NCBI GenBank assembly: GCA_023433855.1
Contig: JAEYTV010000485.1
Coordinates: 1-9,167, forward strand
Length of the DNA: 9,167 nt
Origin: Pseudomonadota bacterium
Lineage (GTDB): Bacteria; Pseudomonadota; Alphaproteobacteria; Rhizobiales; Rhizobiaceae
Direction: 5' to 3'
This document shows positions 1 to 7,269 of the stretch, piece by piece (position 1 is the first letter of the stretch; each line of letters opens with the position of its first letter). The translations under genes and the position numbers were made by a program. Under the pieces are notes generated by a model. That model did not search any database, was not told the origin of the DNA, and saw only the letters and a program-made list of their open reading frames with translations.

Positions 1-84
1 GCGGAGAGAGCACAGCTTCGCGCAAGTCTTCCCGCATAGTTCTTCGCAGGGTCGGAACGGTTGACCGCTCCGCTGCGTCGTCCG

Positions 85-101
85 CCGGGTCGCGGACCCG
101 G
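85..101 (+). other. GC-rich hairpin upstream of the DUF1217 gene
   Basis: A perfect 7-bp inverted repeat (CCGGGTC at 85-91, GACCCGG at 95-101) encloses a 3-base loop. No T run follows, so it does not look like an intrinsic terminator. It ends 11 bases before the GTG chosen as start of the next gene and could affect ribosome access there. This is inference. The rest of 1-112 shows no recognisable gene: the short open stretches in the three + frames at the window edge are too brief to assign to an upstream gene such as motA, and no convincing promoter is visible. Confidence 0.4.
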
Positions 102-112
102 ATCGAGTTCTC

Positions 113-889
113 GTGGTCGCCACCGACGCCAACAATGCCATGATCAGCCGGGATTTGCCCAAGTCGCTGGCAAGGGTTGCTGAAAAGCCCGAGGTCGCGC
201 GGGAAACGGAATATTATCTATCCAGGATCGGCTCGATTAAAACGATCGATGAGTTCATGGAGGATACGCGTGTCTACCATTACGCTCTGAAAGCTCACGG
301 CCTCGAGGACATGGCCTATGCCAAGGCCTTCATCCGCAAGGTGCTGACGGAGGGCGTCGATGCCGAGAGCGATTTTGCCAACAAGCTTTCTGACAGTCGC
401 TATGCGTCCCTCGTCGAGTCTCTGAACTTTGCCGCCCACGGTTCGTCTGCAACCTCCTTTGAGCAGGCGCAGAAGGGCATCGTTGACAAGTTCCAGCGCC
501 AGACGCTCGAGGAGGAGGCAGGCGCCGAGAACATGGGTGTTCGGCTGGCCCTTTACTTCGAGCGCACCGCTCCGAGTATCAAGTCCGGCATGGAGATCCT
601 TGCTGACGATGCGCTTGCAGAAGTTGTCCGCACCACGCTGCGACTTCCCGACGAGATCATCGGTGCAGATCTTGATCGCCAGGCGAAGTACATAGAAGAC
701 GCCATCGAGATTGCTGACTTTCAGGATCCTGCGAAGGTCGGGAAGTTCCTGGAGCGCTTCACCGCATTGTGGGAGATGGAAAACCCCACCGATGTCTACG
801 ATCCGGCGGTGCTTTTTACCTCGTCGTCAGGCGGTATCTCCACGGATCTGCTGATCTCCATCAACAACCTGAAACTCGGAGGCAGATGA
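113..889 (+). CDS. DUF1217 family protein, flagellar-operon associated
   Basis: This 258-residue protein resembles the DUF1217 family found beside flgF in rhizobial motility clusters; I assign it by recognised family patterns, not by a search. Visible hallmarks are ARETEYY (residues 29-35), IDEFMEDTRVYHYALKAHGL (45-64), AYAKAFIRKVLTEG (68-81), and in the second half GVRLALYFER, VVRTTLRLPDE and the DFQDP...FLERFTALWE block. The C-terminus LLISINNLKLGGR is also typical. It has no signal peptide, membrane segment or catalytic motif, and looks helical and soluble. GTG at 113 is chosen because it gives about ten residues before the conserved ISRDL, as in relatives; the alternative is ATG at 140. 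The ribosome site is poor (only GAG at 105-107). Its stop lies one base before the flgF ATG, so it is very likely cotranscribed. Its molecular function is unknown to me. Confidence 0.85.
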   Translation: MVATDANNAMISRDLPKSLARVAEKPEVARETEYYLSRIGSIKTIDEFMEDTRVYHYALKAHGLEDMAYAKAFIRKVLTEGVDAESDFANKLSDSRYASLVESLNFAAHGSSATSFEQAQKGIVDKFQRQTLEEEAGAENMGVRLALYFERTAPSIKSGMEILADDALAEVVRTTLRLPDEIIGADLDRQAKYIEDAIEIADFQDPAKVGKFLERFTALWEMENPTDVYDPAVLFTSSSGGISTDLLISINNLKLGGR

Positions 890-890
890 T

Positions 891-1628
891 ATGCAATCCG
901 GACTCTACGTCGGAATATCGTCCCAGATCGCGCTCGAACGTCGCTTGAATACAATAGCCGACAACATGGCGAACATGAACACGGTCGGCTTCCGGTCGAC
1001 GGAGGTCAAGTTCGACGAGGTCCTGAGCAAGACGCAGAACGATCTCAACGCAAAGGTCGCGTTCGTCAGCCAGGGCAATGACTATCTGTCGACCCGCAGC
1101 GGAGAGTTGCAGCGGACGGGAAACCCGCTTGATTTCGCGATCAAGGGCAACGCCTGGTTTGCGATAGAGACACCGGCAGGCCAGGTCCTGACCCGTGACG
1201 GACGCTTCACCATGGACGAAACCGGCCAACTTCGCTCCAGCCAGGGTTTCCCCGTTCTTGATGCCGGTGGCGCGCAGATCCAGCTCAACCGCGAAGCGGG
1301 GCCGCCGACCGTGGGAGCCGACGGCATCATTCTGCAGAACAACCAGCCTGTCGCTACCATAGGCCTGTTCACGGCCGACATCACGAAGGGGTTCATCCGG
1401 TACGAGAACGAAGGTGTGATCACCGTGGATGCGCCTCAGCCGGTTCTTGAGGGAATAGAGAATTCCGTCGTTCAGGGTTACGTCGAGCAGTCCAACGTCA
1501 ACGGCATTAGTGAGATGACCCAGTTGATCCAGGTAAACCGAGCCTTCGAGAGCATCTCGGCGCTGATGCGCGATAGTGATGCCTCGATGAGCAACGCGAT
1601 CAGGACGCTGGGCGGTTCCAACACCTAA
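891..1628 (+). CDS. flgF: Flagellar basal-body rod protein FlgF
   Basis: FlgF is a structural protein of the proximal rod, exported by the flagellar type III apparatus without a cleaved signal peptide. The 245-residue product starts with the rod/hook N-terminal motif (LYVGISSQIALERRLNTIAD, residues 5-24, then NMANMNTVGFR) and ends with the matching C-terminal helix region (YVEQSNVNGISEMTQLIQVN, 197-216, then RAFESISALM). The middle has the FlgF/FlgG signature GNPLDFAIKGNAWFAI (77-92) and TRDGRF. It lacks the rod-extension segment seen in FlgG (FlgG residues about 46-72), which together with its position supports FlgF over FlgG. A strong GGAGG at 878-882 sits 8 bases before the ATG. It begins one base after the DUF1217 stop and is followed by fliI after 20 bases. 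Confidence 0.95.
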   Translation: MQSGLYVGISSQIALERRLNTIADNMANMNTVGFRSTEVKFDEVLSKTQNDLNAKVAFVSQGNDYLSTRSGELQRTGNPLDFAIKGNAWFAIETPAGQVLTRDGRFTMDETGQLRSSQGFPVLDAGGAQIQLNREAGPPTVGADGIILQNNQPVATIGLFTADITKGFIRYENEGVITVDAPQPVLEGIENSVVQGYVEQSNVNGISEMTQLIQVNRAFESISALMRDSDASMSNAIRTLGGSNT

Positions 1629-1648
1629 CGAGAAGGACGCGGCGCGCC

Positions 1649-3046
1649 ATGATGGAAGCGGCTATCCTCGATGCGGTCCACGGCGGCAAGCTGGCGCAAC
1701 TGGCGTCGCTCAGCGCAAGGTACTCCGATCCCGCCTTCTCGGTAGCCTACGGGGGGCATGTCAGGACCATTGCGGCTGGACACTACACGGTCTCCGGCCT
1801 TTCCAAGCACGTCAGGCTGGGTGAATTCGTCGCCCACCGCAGTTCCACCGGCATTCACCTCGGGGAAGTGGTGCGTGTGGAACCCGATGTCATCTTTGTT
1901 TGCCCGATCGAGCCCGGCGAACCTATCGGTATCGGCGATACGGTGATCCGCAAGGGGGCGTTTCGGGTGGCACCGGATGCGAGTTGGTGTGGCCGCACGA
2001 TCAATTCGCTTGGCGAACCGATCGATGGCAAAGGCCCGATAAAGAAAGGCCTCGACGCGCGATCGATCGCCAACACGGCTCCGCCTTCGATGACGCGCAG
2101 CCGCGTCGAGACCGGCTTCAAGACGGGGGTGCGGGCGATCGACATCTTCTCGCCTCTTTGCCTTGGGCAGCGCCTGGGCATTTTCGCCGGTTCCGGGGTG
2201 GGTAAGTCGACGCTGCTGTCGATGCTGGCAAGAGCGGATGCCTTCGACAAGGTGGTGATAGCGCTGGTTGGGGAGCGCGGCCGCGAAGTTCGCGAGTTCA
2301 TAGAGGACACCCTGGGCGACAACATGGCCAAGTCTATCGCCGTGGTTGCGACGAGTGACGAAAGCCCGATGCTGCGCAAGATGGCTCCTTTGGTCGCGAT
2401 TACGATCGCGGAACATTTCCGGGACCAGGGCGACAACGTCCTGTTCATTGCCGACAGTGTGACGCGTTTTGCCCACGCCATACGTGAGGTCGCGGTGGCA
2501 TCGGGCGAACCGCCGATTGCCCGTGGCTATCCTGCGTCGGTTTTCACCGAACTGCCTCGCCTGCTCGAGCGGGCAGGGCCCGGTGTGGAAGGCGCAGGCA
2601 CGATCACCGCAATCATCTCGATCCTCGTCGACGGTGACAATCACAATGATCCGATCGCTGACTCAACGCGCGGTATCCTGGATGGGCATATCGTGCTTGA
2701 GCGCTCGCTGGCGGAGGAGGGACGTTATCCTCCGATCAATCCGCTCGCGTCGATCTCGCGTCTGGCACGCAAAGCCTGGACAGAGGATCAGGAGAAGCTC
2801 GTCTCGCGCCTGAAGGCGCTGGTACATCGCTACGAGGAAACCCGCGACCTGCGTCTCATCGGTGGTTATCGCGCCGGAAGCGATCCGGACCTTGATATGG
2901 CGATCAGGCAGGTACCGGTAATCTACGAGGTCCTGAAGCAGACACCGGGTGAGAAACCCGCGCTGGATGCCTATGCGGACCTTGCCAACGCCCTCAGAGC
3001 CGCTGCCGGGCAGAGCAGTCCGCCAAGCGCCATAGCAAGGAGATAG
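1649..3046 (+). CDS. fliI: Flagellum-specific ATPase FliI
   Basis: FliI is the hexameric cytoplasmic ATPase at the base of the flagellar export gate; it unloads export substrates and is related to the F1-ATPase beta subunit. The 465-residue protein has the Walker A loop AGSGVGKST (180-188), the catalytic glutamate in VGERGREVREF (E209), Walker B VLFIADS (264-270) followed by VTRFAHAIRE, and the family blocks PASVFTELPRLLERAG (295-310), PIADSTRGILDGHIVLER (335-352) and YPPINPLASISR (360-371). Length and motif order are normal and every key residue is present. Translation can start at ATG 1649 or ATG 1652; AGAAGGA at 1631-1637 is the likely ribosome site. The next gene's ribosome site lies inside the end of fliI. 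No fliH or fliJ lies beside it in this window. Confidence 0.97.
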   Translation: MMEAAILDAVHGGKLAQLASLSARYSDPAFSVAYGGHVRTIAAGHYTVSGLSKHVRLGEFVAHRSSTGIHLGEVVRVEPDVIFVCPIEPGEPIGIGDTVIRKGAFRVAPDASWCGRTINSLGEPIDGKGPIKKGLDARSIANTAPPSMTRSRVETGFKTGVRAIDIFSPLCLGQRLGIFAGSGVGKSTLLSMLARADAFDKVVIALVGERGREVREFIEDTLGDNMAKSIAVVATSDESPMLRKMAPLVAITIAEHFRDQGDNVLFIADSVTRFAHAIREVAVASGEPPIARGYPASVFTELPRLLERAGPGVEGAGTITAIISILVDGDNHNDPIADSTRGILDGHIVLERSLAEEGRYPPINPLASISRLARKAWTEDQEKLVSRLKALVHRYEETRDLRLIGGYRAGSDPDLDMAIRQVPVIYEVLKQTPGEKPALDAYADLANALRAAAGQSSPPSAIARR

Positions 3047-3052
3047 TCTCTC

Positions 3053-3628
3053 ATGAGCATCGCCCGAGATGGAGAACAGGCTCTCCCTCCTCTGAAGCTC
3101 GAAAAGTCGCGGACGCGTCTCAGCGACAGGATCCTGATGGCCGCCGGGATAACGCTGGCCATCGCCTCCGCCTCCTTCCCCTGGTACGTTTTCTTCAATG
3201 AAGACAAATTTGGTGTGCAAACGGCCGACTTTGGGCGGACGCGTGACCTGCCACCCGGCGTTGCTCGTCCAGTTGTGACCGTCTCGCCACTGGCGATGAC
3301 GGACAGCTCCAAGGACGACTGGCCTGCTCCGGCAGAAGCGATGGATTCGCTGACGACTGCGACGACCACGTCCGCCCTGGGCGATGTCCGAAATGGTGCG
3401 ACCCTCCGGGAGGAGCAGCCTTTCCCCGGAAAGGGCGGCTTCCGCCTTTTGCACGTTGCCAATGGCCGTGCACTGATCGAGGACGGATCGGGCATGTACA
3501 TGGTGCGGATTGGCTCCATCCTTCCCGACAACAGCAAACTTGCCACGCTGGAGCAACGTGACGGCAGGTGGGTAATCATCACGTCCAGTGGAGAAGTCTA
3601 TCAGGACGCGGGCCAAACAGCCCCGTAA
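3053..3628 (+). CDS. Unnamed membrane-anchored protein of the flagellar operon
   Basis: I do not recognise a named family for this 191-residue protein. It has a charged N-terminus (KLEKSRTRLSDR, 15-26), one likely membrane segment (27-48, ILMAAGITLAIASASFPWYV then FF), a Pro/Ser/Thr-rich linker (about 63-125), and a compact C-terminal domain (about 128-184) with a beta-strand look: GRALIEDGSGMYMVRIGSIL, then LATLEQRDGRWVIITSSGEV. The likely topology is N-in with the domain in the periplasm. The domain pattern recalls the periplasmic domains of GspC and PilP secretion proteins, but this is inference from appearance. It sits after fliI, where many bacteria carry fliJ, but it is not coiled-coil and is not FliJ. 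AAGGAG at 3037-3042, inside the end of fliI, is its ribosome site. Rhizobial operons carry a hypothetical gene in the same place, as I recall, so it is probably a conserved flagellar component. Confidence 0.85.
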   Translation: MSIARDGEQALPPLKLEKSRTRLSDRILMAAGITLAIASASFPWYVFFNEDKFGVQTADFGRTRDLPPGVARPVVTVSPLAMTDSSKDDWPAPAEAMDSLTTATTTSALGDVRNGATLREEQPFPGKGGFRLLHVANGRALIEDGSGMYMVRIGSILPDNSKLATLEQRDGRWVIITSSGEVYQDAGQTAP

Positions 3629-3649
3629 GTCCGACGCAAGGTTACCGCG

Positions 3650-3683
3650 ATAGGCTTCTGACAAAAGATGGAGTGAAGCCTAT
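3650..3683 (+). promoter_or_regulatory. Hairpin enclosing the flgB ribosome binding site and start codon
   Basis: A perfect 9-bp inverted repeat, ATAGGCTTC (3650-3658) and GAAGCCTAT (3675-3683), flanks a 16-base loop. The loop holds the flgB ribosome site GGAG (3670-3673), and the right arm includes the first two bases of the flgB ATG (3682-3683). In the mRNA this would expose the ribosome site while pairing the start codon. There is no T run, so it is not a terminator. A regulatory role for flgB translation is inference from position. It lies in the 53-base gap before flgB, the longest gap between genes in the operon. Confidence 0.4.
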
Positions 3684-4068
3684 GCAACCGATTCAGCTCT
3701 TCGAAATGGCGGCGCGTCAGGCGGAATGGCTTTCGGTGCGCCAGGAAGTTGTCGCTGGCAACATCGCCAACGCCAACACGCCGAAATACAAGTCGAAGGA
3801 CGTCACACCCTTCGAGGCGGTGTTGGACAAGACCTATGTCCCGATGGCCCGCACCCATGCTGGCCATATCGCCGCGGGCGGCCTCAGAGACGAAGTCGAG
3901 GTCAAGGAGTCGACGCTCAACGACGAGATCGGCGTGCAGGAATCCGGCAATACCGTTTCGCTGGCCGAAGAGCTTTCGAAGACGGGTGAAATCAAGCGTC
4001 AGTACGAACTGAGCACAAGTCTTGTGAAGTCGTTTCACAGCATGATGCTGATGACAGTGAAGAGGTAA
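3682..4068 (+). CDS. flgB: Flagellar basal-body rod protein FlgB
   Basis: FlgB forms part of the proximal rod, contacting FliE at the MS-ring side, and is exported by the flagellar secretion system. The 128-residue product carries the rod N-terminal motif (LFEMAARQAEWLSVRQEVVA, residues 5-24, then GNIANANTPKYKSKD) and the typical central stretch ESGNTVSLAEELSKTGE, ending in YELSTSLVKSFHSMMLMTVKR. The ATG at 3682 is chosen because it places the motif at the N-terminus and has GGAG at 3670-3673; the frame stays open upstream to 3568, but those 38 residues do not resemble FlgB and overlap the preceding gene. FlgC follows after 4 bases, with its ribosome site in the last flgB codons, so the pair is probably translated together. 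Confidence 0.95.
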   Translation: MQPIQLFEMAARQAEWLSVRQEVVAGNIANANTPKYKSKDVTPFEAVLDKTYVPMARTHAGHIAAGGLRDEVEVKESTLNDEIGVQESGNTVSLAEELSKTGEIKRQYELSTSLVKSFHSMMLMTVKR

Positions 4069-4072
4069 GTAA

Positions 4073-4492
4073 ATGGATCCGCTTTCAGCCTCCCTCAAGA
4101 TCGCAGGTTCGGGAATGGAAGCTCAGGCGACGCGCCTGCGCATCGTTTCCGAAAACATCGCGAATGCTCGTACAACCGGCGATACGCCCGGTGCCGACCC
4201 TTACCGTCGCAAGCTCATCACCTTCGGCTCGGAACTCGACCGCGTGAGTGGCGCCGACGTGGTGAAGGTCGAGAAGCTCGGAGTCGATTACTCGAAATTC
4301 GCCGAGGAATATGATCCGGCTCATCCAGCGGCCGATGAGAAGGGCATGGTCAAGCTGCCAAACGTCAACATGCTCATCGAGATGGCCGACATGCGGGAAG
4401 CCAACCGCTCGTATGAAGCGAACCTCCAGACCATCAAGCAGACGCGCGAACTGATTGCCGCGACAATCGACCTTCTGAAGGCCGGACAATGA
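4073..4492 (+). CDS. flgC: Flagellar basal-body rod protein FlgC
   Basis: FlgC is a proximal rod subunit. The 139-residue product has the rod N-terminal motif ([20 protein letters not shown], 7-26, then ENIANART), the FlgC-typical [10 protein letters not shown] (42-51), and the C-terminal block [20 protein letters not shown] (93-112) followed by [30 protein letters not shown] followed by [15 protein letters not shown] is characteristic of FlgC. The length is normal. AGAGG at 4061-4065 is its ribosome site. Its TGA overlaps the ATG of fliE in an ATGA junction (4489-4492), suggesting translational coupling of the two rod components. Confidence 0.96.
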   Translation: MDPLSASLKIAGSGMEAQATRLRIVSENIANARTTGDTPGADPYRRKLITFGSELDRVSGADVVKVEKLGVDYSKFAEEYDPAHPAADEKGMVKLPNVNMLIEMADMREANRSYEANLQTIKQTRELIAATIDLLKAGQ

Positions 4493-4824
4493 TCGACAAA
4501 ATCCACAACGTAAGCTCGCTATCCCAAGTCGACGGTTTCGATGATCTCTCGATCTCGAAGAGCAGCACTCTCTCGTCAACCGCGCTGACGCCAGGCCAGA
4601 ACACCGGCATGAATTTCGCCGAGGTACTCGGTGGCATGGCGGTAGACACGATGAACAACCTGAAGGGCGCGGAAGCGATGTCCTTCAAGGCAATCCAGGG
4701 CAAGGCGAACACCCGCGAAGTCGTGGATGCCATGCTGGAGGCGCAGCAGTCGCTGCAGACCGCCATGGCGCTGCGCGACAAGATCGTCTCCGCCTATCTC
4801 GAAATCACCAAGATGCAGATCTAA
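4489..4824 (+). CDS. fliE: Flagellar hook-basal body complex protein FliE
   Basis: FliE joins the MS-ring and export gate to the rod and is the first rod-type substrate exported. The 111-residue protein has a poorly conserved N-terminus (about 1-38), then the family's conserved part from NFAEVLGGM onward: [40 protein letters not shown] and the terminal LEITKMQI, which matches the usual FliE ending. The start overlaps the flgC stop (ATGA), with no independent strong ribosome site beyond the end of flgC. Placement between flgC and flgG is the usual rhizobial arrangement. An 17-base gap leads to flgG. Confidence 0.95.
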   Translation: MIDKIHNVSSLSQVDGFDDLSISKSSTLSSTALTPGQNTGMNFAEVLGGMAVDTMNNLKGAEAMSFKAIQGKANTREVVDAMLEAQQSLQTAMALRDKIVSAYLEITKMQI

Positions 4825-4841
4825 GCCTTGAGGACGAAGAC

Positions 4842-5645
4842 ATGAGAGCGCTTTCCGTCGCAGCAACGGGCATGGACGCCCAGCAGACCAATCTTGAGGT
4901 CATTGCGAACAACATCGCCAACATCAATACGACGGGCTACAAGCGTGCTCGGGCAGAATTTACCGATCTGCTGTACCAGAGCGAACGCGCCGTCGGTGTC
5001 GCCAACCGCGCCAATCAGGCGATCGTCCCGGAAGGGGCAAACATCGGCCTTGGTGTACAGACTTCGGCAGTCCGCAACATCCATACACAGGGCGAACTCA
5101 CCCGGACGGAAAACCCGCTGGATCTGGCCGTGATCGGCCGTGGATGGTTTCAGATCCAGATGCCGGATGGCTCGGCACTTTATACGCGTGCGGGCGCCTT
5201 CAGCAAGAATGCGGAAGGCCAGATCGTGACTGTTGACGGCTACACGGTAAGTCCGGGGCTTGTCATTCCTCAGGACGCGACCGAGGTCACCGTCAGCCGG
5301 ACCGGTTTCATCACCTATAAGAACGGTACGCGCGACGGCGGGGGCTCCGAGTTCATCGGCGAGGTGGGCCAGCTCGAGATGGTCAACTTCGTCAACGAAG
5401 GCGGGTTGAAGCCCCTGGGAGACAATCTGTTCGCGACAACGCCCGCGTCCGGGGACGCGATCGTCGGCATTCCGGGTGATCCAAGCTTCGGTGATATCAA
5501 GCAGCACTATCTGGAGACGTCCAACGTCGATGCGGTCAAGGAAATCACCGACCTGATTTCCGCCCAGCGCGCCTACGAAATGAACTCCAAGGTCGTCACC
5601 ACCGCAGATGAGATGGCTCAGATCGTCAGCAAGAACCTGAAGTAG
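4842..5645 (+). CDS. flgG: Flagellar distal rod protein FlgG
   Basis: FlgG polymerises into the distal rod that passes through the P and L rings. The 267-residue product begins with [20 protein letters not shown] (4-23) then [17 protein letters not shown], and carries the FlgG-specific segment after it (about 46-72, ending [15 protein letters not shown]). This is followed by [20 protein letters not shown] (84-103) and YTRAGAF (114-120), and the C-terminal motif [20 protein letters not shown] (223-242) then [10 protein letters not shown]. The distal-rod segment distinguishes it from FlgF in the same operon. It is a few residues longer than the roughly 262 usual for the family, which a glycine-rich loop [11 protein letters not shown] (161-171) may explain. 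GAGGA at 4830-4834 gives a good ribosome site. Confidence 0.97.
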   Translation: MRALSVAATGMDAQQTNLEVIANNIANINTTGYKRARAEFTDLLYQSERAVGVANRANQAIVPEGANIGLGVQTSAVRNIHTQGELTRTENPLDLAVIGRGWFQIQMPDGSALYTRAGAFSKNAEGQIVTVDGYTVSPGLVIPQDATEVTVSRTGFITYKNGTRDGGGSEFIGEVGQLEMVNFVNEGGLKPLGDNLFATTPASGDAIVGIPGDPSFGDIKQHYLETSNVDAVKEITDLISAQRAYEMNSKVVTTADEMAQIVSKNLK

Positions 5646-5662
5646 ACGGGAGACGGGCAGAC

Positions 5663-6145
5663 ATGATGTTTCGCCGGAAAACGCACAAGGACGCCAGGCT
5701 CGCCATAGCCGTTGCGGTCACAATGCTTGTAGGCGCCGGCTCCCCCGTACTGGCGGGAATGGGCACCGCCGTAGTTCCCACGACCACCATCTACCCCGGT
5801 GAGGAAATCACCAGCAGCAAGGTGGACGAAGTCGATGTGACCAACCCCAACCTGGCTGGCGAGTATGCCCGCACGTCTGGGGAAGTCCTGGGCATGGTGG
5901 CAAAACGAACGCTGCTGCCCGGACGCACGATCCCGCCCTCGGCGCTTCGCGACGCTTTCGCGGTAACGCGGGGCTCTCCTGTTCGACTTGTTTTCGTGCT
6001 GGGTGGTCTTTCGATCGCCGCGACTGGCTCGCCGCTTGATAACGCGGCTGTTGGCGACGTGATCAAGGTTCGCAACGTCGACTCCGGCGTGACGGTCAGT
6101 GGCACCGTGATGGCCGACGGCACTGTGCAGGTGATGGCGAAATGA
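5663..6145 (+). CDS. flgA: P-ring assembly chaperone FlgA (short rhizobial form)
   Basis: FlgA is a periplasmic chaperone that helps FlgI subunits assemble into the P-ring. The 160-residue precursor has a Sec signal peptide: basic start (RRKTHKDAR), hydrophobic core (about 13-26) and probable cleavage after VLA at residue 31. The mature part begins with a SAF-like region (TTTIYPGEEITSSKVDEVDV, then AKRTLLPGRTIPPSALRD) and ends with the ChapFlgA-type domain (SPVRLVFVLGGLSIAATGSP, then GDVIKVRNVDSGVTVSGTVM). It is shorter than enteric FlgA (about 220 residues), as is usual for rhizobial FlgA. ATG 5663 or 5666 could start it; the likely ribosome site is GGGAG at 5648-5652. Its stop overlaps the flgI start (ATGA, 6142-6145), so chaperone and client are translated together. 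Confidence 0.93.
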   Translation: MMFRRKTHKDARLAIAVAVTMLVGAGSPVLAGMGTAVVPTTTIYPGEEITSSKVDEVDVTNPNLAGEYARTSGEVLGMVAKRTLLPGRTIPPSALRDAFAVTRGSPVRLVFVLGGLSIAATGSPLDNAAVGDVIKVRNVDSGVTVSGTVMADGTVQVMAK

Positions 6146-7269
6146 AGAAGAACCGCTTGATCGTCGCGCTCGCCTTGGTGGGCACGCTGTTCGCCGCTGT
6201 CCAGGCGCCGGCGCAAAATGCTCCTGTCGTTGCGCGCATCAAGGATATCGCTTCTTTGCAGTCCGGACGCGACAATCAGTTGATCGGCTACGGGCTTGTT
6301 GTCGGGCTCCAAGGGACGGGCGACAGCTTGCGCTCCTCTCCCTTCACCGACCAGTCCATGCGTGCCATGTTGCAGAACCTCGGCATTTCGATGCAGGGCA
6401 GCCAATCGAATGCCAAGAACGTAGCGGCCGTGATGGTCACGGCGAACCTGCCGCCCTTCGCAAGCCCAGGTAGTCGAATCGACGTCAATGTCAGTTCGCT
6501 TGGCGACGCAACGTCCTTGCGCGGCGGAACATTGGTGATGACCTCACTCTCCGGAGCGGACGGACAGATTTATGCGGTGGCGCAAGGCGCACTGATCGTG
6601 TCCGGGTTCTCTGCGGCAGGTCAGGCAGCAACGCTGACCGAAGGCGTGACGACCGCTGCCCGCGTTCCCAATGGCGCTATCATCGAGCGCGAACTTCCGT
6701 CCAAATTCAAGGATGCGATCAATCTGGTTCTCCAGCTGCGCAACCCCGATTTTTCGACTGCGGTTCGGATAGCTGACACGGTCAACGCTTTCGCAACCCG
6801 GCGGTATGGCGGGCCGGTTGCGGAGCCGCGGGACAGCCAGGAAGTGATCATCGAAAAGCCGCGGACGGCTGACCTCACCCGTCTGATGGCCGAAATTGAG
6901 AACCTCGCGGTCGAGACTGATACCCCCGCGAAGGTGGTGGTCAACGAACGGACCGGCACCATCGTCATCGGTTCGGACGTGAAGGTTTCGCGTGTCGCCG
7001 TCAGCTACGGAACCCTGACGGTGCAGGTCACCGAAACTCCCCAGGTGATCCAGCCGGAGCCTTTTTCTCGTGGCGAGACCGCCGTTCAGCCGCAGACGGA
7101 CATCATGGCGATGAAGGACGGGGGTCAGGTTGCGATCCTCAACGGCCCTGACCTTCGCACGCTCGTGGCGGGCCTCAACAGCATCGGTGTCAAGCCGGAT
7201 GGCATCATTGCAATCCTGCAGGGCATCAAGTCCGCCGGTGCACTTCAGGCGGAGCTCGTGTTGCAATGA
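6142..7269 (+). CDS. flgI: Flagellar P-ring protein FlgI
   Basis: FlgI forms the P-ring, the bushing around the rod in the peptidoglycan layer. The 375-residue precursor has a Sec signal peptide (KKNR start, hydrophobic 6-20, probable cleavage after APA at residue 24). The mature protein opens with ARIKDIASLQSGRDNQLIGY (31-50) and GLVVGLQGTGDSL, a strong family signature, then the conserved LPPFASPGSRIDVNVSSLGD (103-122), GGTLVMTSLSGADGQIYAVA (128-147) and VPNGAIIERELPS. Later blocks include VVVNERTGTIVIGSDVKVS and, at the C-terminus, DLRTLVAGLNSIGVKPDGII and AILQGIKSAGALQAELV. Length is normal. Both ends overlap neighbours through ATGA junctions, with flgA at 6142-6145 and motE at 7266-7269. 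Confidence 0.97.
   Translation: MKKNRLIVALALVGTLFAAVQAPAQNAPVVARIKDIASLQSGRDNQLIGYGLVVGLQGTGDSLRSSPFTDQSMRAMLQNLGISMQGSQSNAKNVAAVMVTANLPPFASPGSRIDVNVSSLGDATSLRGGTLVMTSLSGADGQIYAVAQGALIVSGFSAAGQAATLTEGVTTAARVPNGAIIERELPSKFKDAINLVLQLRNPDFSTAVRIADTVNAFATRRYGGPVAEPRDSQEVIIEKPRTADLTRLMAEIENLAVETDTPAKVVVNERTGTIVIGSDVKVSRVAVSYGTLTVQVTETPQVIQPEPFSRGETAVQPQTDIMAMKDGGQVAILNGPDLRTLVAGLNSIGVKPDGIIAILQGIKSAGALQAELVLQ

Noticed and set aside
1..39. Possible end of an upstream gene (open frame to TAG at 37-39)
   Set aside because: Twelve codons without a recognisable MotA or other C-terminus; the other two frames are also open at the edge, so there is nothing to choose between them.
1625..2644. Long open frame of 339 codons on the - strand opposite fliI
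   Set aside because: It lies wholly antisense to a fully conserved fliI; its composition (rich in Arg, His, Asp) is what GC-rich codon bias produces in the opposite frame, and it shows no recognisable domain.
2663..3664. Open frame of 333 codons on the - strand opposite the end of fliI and the unnamed gene
   Set aside because: Arginine- and glycine-rich shadow of two + strand genes with good ribosome sites; no domain recognised. It does cover the unnamed gene, but that gene's + strand reading has a membrane segment and an operon position that explain it better.
3568..3681. Possible 38-residue N-terminal extension of FlgB
   Set aside because: The extra residues overlap the preceding gene, do not resemble FlgB, and would displace the N-terminal rod motif; ATG 3682 has a ribosome site.
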